Both the position numbers and the translations under genes were made by a program. 64,000 nucleotides of DNA from Iris pallida (lineage: Eukaryota; Streptophyta; Magnoliopsida; Asparagales; Iridaceae): contig JANAVB010023996.1 in NCBI GenBank assembly GCA_029216955.1, positions 16,978,142-17,042,141 of the forward strand, in the 5' to 3' direction. This document shows, piece after piece, positions 13,836-25,700 of this stretch; position 1 is the stretch's first letter; every line of letters begins with the position of its first letter. The notes under the pieces were generated by a model, which was given only the letters and a program-made list of their open reading frames with translations, ran no database searches and was not told the DNA's origin.

Positions 13836-16678
13836 TGTCACGCCCCAGAACCAGAATACTGGAGAGCGGGGGAATGACTCAGCCAGCTACGTATTACGGG
13901 TAGAAAAATATCGTATAATACGATCAATGCTGTCTAACCAGACGAGGGGGTGCATACTACATGAAAGTCTTACTATGGTCACTTCACATCTATTGTCTCA
14001 ATCGTCAAACAAGAAACAGTAATAGAGAACATGTAAGATAAAGCAGTAAGGCATCCCAAACGCTCAGTCAAAATGTTCTTGAGATCTGGCTTTACAAAAT
14101 ATAGCCAGATGATGTAGCAAAAATATACACAATTGTTATCAGCTGCAGTCTGACTTAGTTACAATTATGTAAAAGTAAGTACAAGACAATCCGACTAACA
14201 TGTCGGTGCCAAACGGCTAAGTATAAAGTAAATAACAAAACGAGCGGTGAAGTAAGGAACCCACTCGAGTCCTCATGCGATCATTCCCCTAGTATTGACC
14301 ATCTTGGAGGTAGAAGTAAGCTGAGTCCTCGGGAACCGGCTCTAAATCTGGCCATGCAAAACCAGAGAGGTTAGCTCTAATAGCAAGTACCACAAGGAAG
14401 GACGATATGAAGGATTAAACCAGTAAGTAAGAGAATATAATAATAGATCTCTGCTTTCCACTAGGATTCACATAACATTACGACACTTCGAACCAACCTC
14501 CCAACCAAACAAGGACAGAAGTTGGCCCGTCATGTCCTGACATTCTGATCATCTCAGTTAGGCACACAAACAAATCATCTTGAACGGCCAATCAACTCCT
14601 ACGGCTTGATATTGTGAGTCCCAAGTTATCCTGAAATTTACGCAAATAGGGATTCCTGAGTTCTTACTATGCGCGAGCAAGGCTAGTCTATCCAGTCAAT
14701 CAATTACGCTAATCATGTAATTAGATGAGTCCCAGCGGGACGCCCGCCGTTAATATACCATGTACAATTAATAATATAAACAGATACCGTTCCCTGCCCG
14801 TGTGACAGATTTATAGTATCTGTGGGAACCAGCCGGCCTGTCGGGTACTACTAGTCCCAAGAGGGCTGCCATGTAAGAACTCGAAAATCCATTCTCTCCA
14901 TGCCATCATTATTTTATTTAACTTAATAGTCCCTACGTTGAGTGAAATCCCATGCCGTGGATCATGGTCATTCAAATGAGTACTTTCGTACGGGGTACGA
15001 TATGCGCAACTCTACAACGATACCTGTGCGGCTAGGTTGTAGGTCTTACATAGCGTAATGCAACAATCAAATCTAACCACGGAGAAACCATGCCTTGACC
15101 ATAAAGTACACATGCTGCTTCTGTAAAATAAATAAATAAATAAGTAAATAAATAATTTGAAGCCTGCATGTGCCTGTATGCCAATATTCGGGATCGGCAA
15201 ATCGATTACAATAGTTTATTATATGAACGTGTCTCATTCATTCAATTCAATAAGACGACTAGCCAGTCTCTTAGTTCCAACTAGGAACGCATGATCAATT
15301 TTAGTCAAGATAACCATTATTATCAATGGTGACAAGGCATGAAAGTCAAATAGTATTCAGTGGAGTCGAGTCTACGACTCTCAGGGTTAAGTTCCAGTCA
15401 TACTGGGTATCCATGGATCAATCAGGACACAAGGCGCATTCCACATAACAATCTGTATTAACAATATTAACATATCATGATTTTATCAAGTTCATGCCAA
15501 AAGGCGTAAGGATTTAATAGAAGAATTATCATGCCATCATTAAATGAATAATTTATAGAACAAATAGAAACACCCAGGTCAAGAAGTCACGCCAACAAGT
15601 CTATGCTAAGGCCAGCAAGTCACGCCAAGTCTAGTAGGAGTGAGCGTGAAAAGTGGTTCACGTTGGCACGCACAGCGTGAGCGTGAAGGGAAATTCACGC
15701 ACGCACAGCGGGAGCGTGAAACAGTAATTCACGTACTCAAAACGTGAGCGTGAAAAGTGAGCGTATAAAATGATAAGAAATTCACGCACGCACGCAAAGA
15801 TGTGTGCGTGACTAAAAATTCACGCACTCATACAAAGATGTGTGCGTGACTAAAAATTCACGCACTCATACAAAGATGTGAGCGTGACTAAAAATACACG
15901 CACACACGTAAGAACGTGAGCGTGACTAAAAATACACGCAGACACATAAGAACGTGAGCGTGACTAAAAATACACGCAGACACGTAAGAACGTGAGCGTG
16001 ACTAAAAATACACGCAGACACGTAAGAACGTGAGCGTGACTCAGGAACCTTCGTCCCAAGCCAGAAATGAAGTTCCCATGGTTCAGAACCCATGGACAAC
16101 CGAGAATACACGCCAGGTTGGGAGATCAAAACCCATGGTCAACCGAAAACACAACAACTCAGATCTGGAAGAAACAAGCCAAAGAAATCAAAAATGCTAA
16201 GTAGTAAACTCTCTCAGGATCATGAGAGGAAGAATAATGAACCATAAAAATGGTTCTCCCAGCAAGAAGCAAGATTGCACTTGCCTGCTGTTGGTTGGTA
16301 GGTGGAGAAGTGATGAGAGGAAGAAGAAGAAGTAATGGTGAAGAATGAGAGTTATGAAGAGAGAGAAGGAGATGGGGCTTTAAATATGGAAGGGGTGGTA
16401 GGTGGGGTTTGTGGGTTCGGTTCATGAGAACCACCATGAACCCGAGAAGACCAACCTAAGCCGAACCAAAAAGTAAGACTAAAAAGCAGAGAATAACAGC
16501 AGGAATAAAATGCAGATAATAAAATTGTAGGAAATTAATTACAGGAAATAAAATGCAAATAATTAATTAACATGAAATTAAAGGAATTCAAATACAGAAT
16601 AGTACATGATAAATACTAAATAAATATACATAAATTGTACATGTACGAAAATACGCATTCTGGGAACGGGGAGTGACA
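13836..16678 (-). repeat. Element A, LTR 3 (5' LTR of copy 2, 2.84 kb)
   Basis: A complete LTR with TG...CA ends in element orientation. Compared with LTR 2 it lacks about 17 bases near 14560 and has fewer 38-bp units. The TATA-like TATTTAAAG (minus) lies near 16379-16387. Its right edge abuts element C. Confidence 0.9.
15641..16041. repeat. 38-bp tandem array inside LTR 3 of element A
   Basis: About seven 38-bp units equivalent to the array in LTR 2. Here one unit has CACACACGTAAGAACG, a variant not seen in LTR 2. Confidence 0.85.
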
Positions 16679-16741
16679 GTTGCGCTACTACGAAATTGTA
16701 CTAATGCGAATCTCGACCTGCATGGGCCACCACTAAAAATG
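16679..16741 (-). mobile_element. Element C, start of internal region, cut by element A
   Basis: These 63 bases are the stretch just inside the 5' LTR of element C. They contain its primer-binding site (16715-16732, minus strand, a perfect TGGTGGCCCATGCAGGTC). The sequence then stops against element A at 16678. The rest of C's interior is presumably left of the window, beyond A. Confidence 0.7.
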
Positions 16742-19348
16742 TGTCACGACCAGCACCCTAGAGTTAGGGCACGAGAAGTGGGTACATCCAGCCTACGCCG
16801 CAGTATCGGCGGTAGAACGCTGTCCTAGGTCTCATGCATCTAACAGTATAAGGCTAAACAGTTTATACTCCCCGAATGGGGGTGACATAGCAGGTACAGA
16901 CTCAATCACATCTAAGGTAGAGCATGATAAGGATAGATAAAACATGAAATCCAAAAGAGGTACAACAGAGAGAAATCTAAGTGACTAAGATACACAAATC
17001 CAAAAATACATCTCAAATCTCCAAACTCAGATACAGTAATCTATAAAGTAAATACAACTCCAAACAATTGAAATAACTATCTAAACAACCTCTAATGTGT
17101 CTCCTCTAGGCTAGCAGGCAACCTCCAAGCTATCTGTAAAATTTATCAACAGGTCCAGTCAGGACGGGAATGAGCACATATCTCTAAAACAGTTCATAGC
17201 AGGTTAGGAGTATAAATCATGCAATAGAGTAAAATACAGGAAGTGCTGAATAGGAAGTACGAGTAAACAGGAGATATTTTATAACTGAAAGTAAATACAT
17301 GATAGTAGAGACTGTAAGTGGCTACGTGATTTAGAGCACAATGGTTATATAAACGGCTTGGGGGCACATGAATACAAATAAGGAGGCACATGAATACAGC
17401 TACTGGGGATAGTGATCACATAACCAATTCTACTCACCCTGCCCCAATCAATACACAAGGATCCGTTCAAGTTATGTCATAAGTACATGAATACAGCTAA
17501 GATACGTGAACTCATGTAATGAGTAGTACATGTGGCACATGATAAGCACATGAAAGCACATGAAGCACATAAGAACATGTAAAAACATGAACTAGTACGA
17601 GTACAAGGAGTACCTGATGCACATGATAAAGTACATGAACATAAAATATCTGATGCACCCGTAGAGGGATAACATCTCAGAAAATGATCCATATAGTACT
17701 AATCCGTGAAGATACGTGTCAGCATCAAGTAGAGTAACCTAGAGCAAGAATATAATCCAGACAGGTATGAAAAGACCAGAGAATGTACTCGTCTGATATC
17801 TGAATGTCCAATGTAAGAGATACTGTCCGAGGAGAGGTGTCTGGCTCCTAATTAGAACAGCAAAAGTCACAATATGTCCAGAAGGGTAATATAAAGCACT
17901 ACAATGCATTCTACATGAATCTAGGTCAAACTAGGCCAAAGTCAACCCTTGGTCAACTCTGGTCAACTGCACTAGTCAAACTAGGTCATGTCCTAACTCA
18001 GCAAGTCTTACTAGGCCTAACCAAGACTATCCTAGCAAGCACACATCAATACAAGGCTATACAAGCCAACATACATCCAACTCTATAGCATGCAATTATT
18101 CAATACTCAAATAGGCAAGAATTCACATTGGATATACACTAGGTAATCTATTACTTAAGCTATATATGTCTACACATATATACACATGCATATATTGGTA
18201 TTCAACATTAAGTCTATAATCATGACATTTCAAATGGTTATATAAACTTATATATTACAACACAATATGCTAAAATATATATAATATATATACATAGCTA
18301 AGTTAACTATATTCATAAATACTTATTTAAGAGGCTATGTGTGTGTATGTGAACATGGCAAAGGGGCAAGTGAGGGTTAAATGGGCATACATAGTGTATA
18401 CATATCAAAGAGTGTCAAAGTGTAAGTGAACAAAGTGTCAAGTGTGATAGTGTCAACATAGTGTAATGGGGTACATGAGGTAATATAGGATTTGTGTTAA
18501 CATAGAACATTACATCTCATTAACTTGTATATTGCATACATTACATCTATTATTACATTACATTCATGCTTGCATTCATTCATCATTCATTTATTCTCTT
18601 GCACTACTATATGCACCATACACTACATACTATGGAACCTACATATTCATTATAAGCCATACTTATACATGCTTACATTAGATAGGATAATTACACCTCA
18701 TACATCATTTATTTAACCATTTACTCATGCTTGCATTCTCTATTTAATTACATAATTTATATACATTAACATGGGTTAAAATTAAATAGAACATTATATT
18801 ACACACAAGGGAGCACAAAATGCATATGCCGAATAGTAACTCCTACTAATAATCAATACTGTATCATCTCAGCATGAATTAAAATCTAGGATTAAAGTAT
18901 GTTATAGATCTATGTGTCAGCTTTCCGAAACTTCAAACGGATCGCGTTTTCGTTTCCGAAAACTCCCGGAATCGCGAAAACACCGAGAACGCATTTGTCT
19001 TTCGTACAGCTGACACTCAAATAATTCTCCAGAAAGATACAGAAAGAATTAGGCCTATTAATACATGTTTTTGGAAATCTAACTTCAATACGCTTCTTTT
19101 AAAAAAACGGAAGATTAAACCGAGCTTTGAGCTAGAAGTTATGACATTTCTAAGTTATGGCTGAAATTAAAAACGTGGATAAAAATCATGACGGATTTAG
19201 ATAGTTTGAGCCAAAAGAATACACAATATATATCCTAATTATCCACAACAATAATGACAATAATAATATGAGGAACCACACTCACAAACTTGATTATATA
19301 ATCATCATGAACCATTTATTACATATATAAATATAGATACACTCTCAT

Positions 19349-19441
<93 letters not shown>

Positions 19442-20454
19442 AATCTATATATGTAACATGAACACATCTATAAGAGATACATGAATGAAATTTAAAGTAC
19501 TCAAGAACACATCTCTACATATTCAAATCTGAGATTTAATATGAATTAATTCATTTAATCAATATTTTAAATATAAAGTGTGTCCAAGTTTGGGGGTTTT
19601 TCCCATGAACACAAGACACAACAATAATACAATAGAAATCCCTAAAGGACACATAATGGACACAAGAGGACACAAAATAGGGACACAACAATGGGGGTCA
19701 TTCCTATGGTTAAAACTTTCCTAAATGCAAAATGGAGAAATAAAAGTGAAGGAAATATTACCTAAAGGAGAGAAAATCCAAGGAGAAAGGCTTCTTCCTT
19801 GGGAGAGCTTGAGAGCACTTGGAGAAGAAGACTTCTCAAAGAAAGGAAATGAGATGGAAGTCCTATTAGGGCCGGCCACAATGGTTATCCCCCCCCCCCC
19901 TCATTGAATATTACAAGTTTGCCCCTCCCTTAGTTACAAGTGTTTAAAACAATTTTGGTTAGGGTTTGGGGGTAAAAGGGTCAAAATAAAAATTCTAAAT
20001 GATTAACCTAATAATTAGGATTATGACTAATCTTTCTAACATGACTAATTAAAATGTGGGCCATGGCTAACAAATGCATGGGTCCAACTAGAGTCTAAGT
20101 TACCCCGGGTCCCCGTTACAAGTCGGATTGAGATGAAATTCGAACCCGACTCAAATAATCCCAAAACAATATCATAAATAATAAAATAATATCAAAATAA
20201 TTCAAAGAGGTCAAATGCAAAATATCCTTAGGCCAAAAATGACATTAAAATATCATAATCACATGGTTAGGCTCTAGGTCAAACAGTCTCTAGAGTTTCA
20301 CTAGCAAAACGTCAAAACCACAAGTCATTGATTTAAAAAAATTTAAAATGATTTAAAATCACCAAAAATTATATCATGAATTAAATATCATTATTAAAAT
20401 AATTATAAACACGAAATTTCAAAATTACCCTCATTTGGAAAACTGGGTGCTACA
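16742..20454 (-). repeat. Element C, 5' LTR (3.7 kb)
   Basis: On the minus strand it begins TGTAGCACCCAGTTTTCC and ends GGTGCTGGTCGTGACA. The last several hundred bases in element orientation closely resemble element B's LTR (for example the block around 16780-16850 against 22430-22500), but the 5' ends differ, so C and B are related subfamilies. It holds a long TA microsatellite at 19354-19436 and a ten-base C run near 19889. There is no coding sequence. It interrupts B's 5' LTR at 20454/20455. Confidence 0.8.
19354..19436. repeat. (TA)n microsatellite
   Basis: About 80 bases of nearly pure alternating T and A inside the LTR of element C. Confidence 0.95.
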
Positions 20455-22516
20455 CTGTGTGTTAATGATTGAATCCTTTTTCCTTTAACTGAGATTCATT
20501 TTGATATATAAAACCTGAGATTTGATTGATGTTTTCCCTCTCTCATTGACACTCACATTGCCCCTTTAACACCTAAACCTGTGACACTCTCACACACACC
20601 ATTACACACACACACAAATCCTGATACACACACACACACCCTAGGTTCCTGTCACACAGGGACAGTCCCCCTCTCTCACTCACAGTTCACTCATTCACTC
20701 ACTCACTCTCTATATTTCCTATTTTTCCTAATGTAAATATATGTATATATGTAATATATATATAATGTAATGTGTACCTATGTATATAATATAAGTTGGT
20801 GTATTATATATGTATCTAGTATAGATACATGCATTGGATGAATAGGTTATATTAGTATATATACAAGTATCATATATATGTAACTTGTGTGTGTACTAAA
20901 TATATGTATTATACATATATATGTGTTATGTTTTAGATTACATAAATATATCAAGAGTGTTATGTTTTAGATATAGATTTTGACTTGTGTATGTGTTAGG
21001 GTTGGCCTATAGGCATGATATAGCCTATGGCATATATGTGAGTCTGTTTGACTAGTGAGCCTAGATTGGGCTTGTACAGCTTTGTTAGACCTAGAATAGA
21101 CTTGCTAGACTAGTGTAGACTTGTTAGACCTAGTTTGACCATAGTTGACCTAGTTTGACTTCTAGGGTTGACCAGAGTTGACCAAGAATTGACTTTGGCC
21201 TAGATTGACCTAGACTCATGTAGAGTGCATAGTAGAACTTCATTTTACCATTTTAGACTTGTTATGACTTGTGCTGCTCTGATAAGGAGCGAGACACCTC
21301 TCCTCGGACAGTACATTTCATCCGGACTCTCAGATACCAGGCGAGTACATTCTCTGATTATTTCATATTCTGCTTAGAATTATTTCCTGTATTAAATTAC
21401 TTTACTTGTTACTGTCACGTTGGTCACACAGATTGGTACTAGATGGATCCCTTCTTGAGATGTTATCCCTTCAGGGAGCATCGGGTACTACATGTTCTGT
21501 ACGTTTCACTTACATGCGTATCACTATGCTTCATTAGTTCATTGATCACTTGTGACATATACTCTTATGATCACAGAGTCTTTCTTGAATCCTTATCCCA
21601 TATATTGGGTTTCCTAGAATTCCCATTTATGGGACATCCATGTATCACCCTTCGGGGGCCTTTGCATGGAATCATAACATAACCTGGTTGGATCCTTGTG
21701 TATTGATTGGGGGTACGGGGGAGTAGAAGTAGACATGTGAATAATACCCAAGTGGTATCTCATCAGAATCATTCCGTAGTGTCTCATCGGAATCATCCCA
21801 TAGCATTTACATGTCTATATTGTACTCTGACTCACTAGCCACTGTTAGTTCTTTATTATAGTAGATATTTCTATTAAAGTTCTCTTTTTGTTTACATACT
21901 GCATTTCTTTCAGTACTTGTATCTTACCTTACTGCATGATTATATTTTCTAACCTGCTATGAACTGTTGAGATGTATTGTGCTCGCTCCTGTCCTGACTG
22001 GACCTGTTGAAAATATTACAGAGGACGAGGAGGAGGCCTGTGTGGATACCTTCTACGGGGCAGCCCTAGACGACACTTGCGAGCTGGACTCTCAGGAGGA
22101 CCCAGCTCTAGCTGAGGACATTACCCCTATTGCCTAGACTAGCTTAGTTAGGCCTTATCTTACTTATGTTATCTTGAGACTGTTTAGCTAGACTTTATTT
22201 CTGTCTAGAGATTCTAAGTTGTATATATTCTTTCATATTCAGTAGCTGAGATTTGTACTCTGGATATTTGCTGGGATGTTATCTTAGACTATTTTATCAT
22301 CTATTTTTCCTTGAGTTCTATATCACATCGTGCTTCTTCTTCCTTAGTTGTGATTGAGTTTACTTCTATCATGTCACCCCTATTTGGGGAGTATAAACTG
22401 CTTAGTATATTATTGCTAGATGTTGTGACCTAGGACAGCGTTCTACCGTCGATACTGCGGCGTAGGCTGGACGTACCCACGTCACGTGCCCTTACTCTAG
22501 GGTGCGGGTCGTGACA
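20455..22516 (+). repeat. Element B, 5' LTR (3' portion only)
   Basis: It aligns with 29341-31394, starting CTGTGTGTTAAT and ending CGGGTCGTGACA. Differences from the 3' LTR are scattered single bases and small repeat-length changes in the CA and TA tracts. It contains (CA)n tracts near 20590-20640. It has no credible gene; the short open frame at 21443-21682 is also found in the other LTR and is chance. Confidence 0.88.
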
Positions 22517-22525
22517 CGTTTTTAG

Positions 22526-22543
22526 TGGTGGCCTATGCAGGTC
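22526..22543 (+). other. Primer-binding site, element B (tRNA-Ile type)
   Basis: TGGTGGCCTATGCAGGTC begins nine bases after the LTR end. It matches the proposed tRNA-Ile(AAU) 3' complement with one mismatch. Confidence 0.72.
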
Positions 22544-22762
22544 TAGACTAGAAGTGTAGTGGTATTCGAACTAGAGTATCACTACAGCCTGCAGTAGGAT
22601 ATAGGACATTAATTTTTAAGGTACTCAATCACATTAGGAAAAATTCTTTTTATTGCCATCTAAATCCTTATTGTCAGCTGATTCTTTTGAATTTTAATTA
22701 TCCACCTTTGTTATATCGCTTCTTTCTCAGAAATTGATACTCTTGTTTGGTCTATCTTCAGG

Positions 22763-25700
22763 ATGGTAGAGACTCGGTCGCAGCGTACCATCCATGGGGA
22801 TGCTATAGAGGGATCTGCTACCTCTCAGCCAGTTCAGCAGAGACAGGAGACTGCAGCTCCTGCCACCTCTGTTCGTATTGAGACTCCAGCAGCAGCAAGG
22901 GGTATGCCTCTACCGGCTCGAAGGCAGGACCCAGTCATCGCAGAGGAGCCCTTCCAGCAGCCGCCGCCTACAAGACACATGGATGTGGCACAGATGTTCG
23001 CATACTTCCAGCAGTTCGTGGACCAGCAGCAGGCTCGACATGACAGGGGCATGGAGCTGGCCCTTACGACGGTCGCAGCTCGAGCAGTGGTCCATCAGCC
23101 GAGGACACCGGGGACAGAGCAGTTCCAGAAGATGAGCCCCAGAGACTTTCTGGGGACAGAGGGGATTCTATATGCTGATGAGTGGATCGAGCATATAGAG
23201 GAGATCTTCAGCCTGGCCCGGATACCAGCAGATCTCCAGATTGAGGCCGCAGCTAGCCGGATGCGAGATCTTGCTCGCACATGGTATCAGTCAGACCCCA
23301 GGGTGGGGGTAACTGGACAGACTTAGGAGGAGTTCAAGGGCTTCTTCAAGAAGAAGTTCTTTCCAGATTCAGCACTCAGAGCCTTGGAGTCGCAGTTCGA
23401 GAGCCTAGTCCAGGGGAGCCTTTCAGTGGAGGAGTACGCAGGGGAGTTTGGCCGCCTCGGCAGGTTCGTAGAGGGCTTAAGCGAGACAACGAAGGCCCAG
23501 AGGTTCCAGAAGGGTCTGGTCAAGGAGGTCAAGTCCCTGACCAAGGGCAACAGGGATGCCACATTCGAGGAGATCTTGACGGGAGCCTTGTTGGCAGAGG
23601 ATGATCTTGAGCTTAGGCTCAAGAGGGGGCGAAACCCAGTTGGGGGCAGTAACAGCGGAGGCCAGGCCAAGAGGCCCCACTTTCAGCACCAGCAGTTGAG
23701 GCAGTTCCAGCCGCAGCCGATCCAGCAGAGGCCAGTTCACCACCAGCAGCAGCCGAGATAGCACCAGTAGGGTCAGAGACAGGGTATCATTTGTGCCTAC
23801 TGTAAGAAGCCCGGGCATGTCACCAATGAGTGCCGGAAGAGGCTGGGCCAGTGCCTAGTGTGTGGTTCAGCAGACCACCAGATGAGGGAGTGTCGCATAG
23901 CACGAGCAGCTCAGGGAGGAGGAGCCAGGGCTCCAGCAGGCCAGCAGAGGGGACCAGTCCTGCCGACACAGCAGCAGAGGTTCGTCCAGCACCAGCAGCA
24001 GGCCAGGGAAGGCCAGTAGGGGCGAGGATTCACCATGGCAGCAGAGGATGCGGAGGCCATCGGAGAGCTAATTGCAGGTTCGATCCTTCTCGACTCTAGT
24101 CCAGCTTTTGCATTATTCGATTCCGGTGCTTCGCATAGCTTCATATCAGTATCTTTTGCGATTAGATACGGTATTGTAGCTGAATCGTTGCCTAGGACTT
24201 ACAAGATTATGACCGGGGGTGGCATTATCCTCGTAAGTGATGTTTGTAAAGGTCGGAGAGTAGTTTTATGAGGCCGTGAGTTGGAGGTGAGCCTGCTCGT
24301 AATGCCATTGTCGAACTACGATATAGTACTAGGCATGGATTGGTTGAGCAGGCACCATGCCAGCATTGATTGCAGAGGGGGTAGAGTTCTCTTCAGAGCG
24401 CCGGGGGAGCCAGAGTTCGAGTACTCCAGACGTCAGGCGGAGCAGAGCAGCGGAGTCTTTTGCGGAGTCTCGGTTGAGGAGCAGGCGATTCCACACCCCT
24501 TGATAGCAGAGTATATGGATGTTTTCCCAGATGAGTTGACGGGATTGCCACCAGACAGAGACATTGAGTTCTCGATAGACTTGGTTCCAGGAGCGGAACC
24601 CATCTCTCAGCATGTCTATCGGGTGAACAACAGTGAGCTGGTAGAGCTAAAGAATCAAGTGGATGAGCTGCAGGACAAGGGCTTCATCCGCTCGAGTTCG
24701 TCACCATGGGGTGCACCAGTGTTATTTGTGCCAAAGAAGGATGGGTCAGTATGGATATGTATTGACTATAGGGCACTCAACAACCTCACGATCAAGAACA
24801 AATACCCACTGTCGCGGATCGACGATCTTTTTGACCAGTTGAGCAGAGCTCGGGTATTTTCCAAGATTGATCTGAGGTCGGGATATCACCAGGTGAAAGT
24901 GAAGGGGGAGGATATTCCCAAGACCGCTTTCAGGACGCGGTACGGATAGTTTGAGTTTTTGGTTATGTCGTTTGGGCTAACCAATGCACCAGCAGTGTTT
25001 ATGAACCTTATGAACAAGGTGTTCCACCAGTACCTGGATCAGTTTGTGGTGGTGTTCATTGATGACATCTTGATATATTCCAAGACTGAGGAAGAGCACG
25101 AGGAGCATTTAAGGATATTGCTGGAGACTCTCAGGAGGGAGCAGCTTTACGGGAAGCTCGCCAAGTGTGAGTTCTTCTTGGACCGGATGGACTTCTTGGG
25201 GCATGTGGTGACTGGAGATGGTATCTCAGTTGACCCCAAGAATATTGTAGCAGTTGAGGCATGGGCAGCGCCGACTTCAGTTGCAGAGATCAGGAGTTTT
25301 CTGGGGCTGACAGGATATTATCGGAGATTTGTGCAGGATTTCTCCTGGGTTGCAAAGCCGTTGACTCGGTTGACCCGGAAGGATACTGAGTTTGTTTGGT
25401 CAGAGGAGTATCAGGCAGCTTTTGATGAGTTGAAGAAGTGGCTTACGACAGCTTCGATTCTGACATTGCCTTCAGGATCAGGTAGTTTCACTATTTATAT
25501 TAACGCTTCAGGGAAGGGGCTGGGTTGTGTCTTACAGCAGCATAGGAAGGTGATTGCCTATGCTTCCAGGCAATTACGTCCCCATGAGAAGAACTATCCT
25601 ACCCATGACCTGGAGCTGGCAGCAGTGATATTTGCTCTGAAGTTGTAGAAGCATTATCTGTATGGAGAGAGGGTGGAGATCTTCATAGATCACAAGACCT

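Larger units (their letters stand above)
1..16678 (-). mobile_element. Element A: tandem Ty3/gypsy chromovirus, LTR-internal-LTR-internal-LTR
   Basis: Three copies of one LTR (1-549 partial, 5742-8643, 13836-16678) flank two internal regions that both read on the minus strand. The LTR begins TGTCACTCCCC and ends GGGGCGTGACA in element orientation. Each internal region has its own primer-binding site, gag-pol frame and purine tract, so the middle LTR is shared. This is the form expected from unequal recombination between LTRs of two copies. The two internal regions are very similar but carry different nonsense codons. The array lies against element C at 16679; a target duplication cannot be tested because the left end is outside the window. 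The domain order (protease, RT, RNase H, integrase, C-terminal chromodomain-like segment) suggests the Tekay/Del group; that assignment is from family knowledge. Confidence 0.9.

Noticed and set aside
16679..20454. C and B as the two LTRs of a single element
   Set aside because: They are in opposite orientation, have different 5' ends (TGTAGCACCC against TGTCACTACC), and C has its own primer site.
21443..21682. 79-codon frame MDPFLRCYPFREHR..., repeated near 30318-30560
   Set aside because: It lies in both LTRs of B with frame-breaking differences between them, and a similar stretch is in C's LTR. It is conserved LTR sequence, not a gene.
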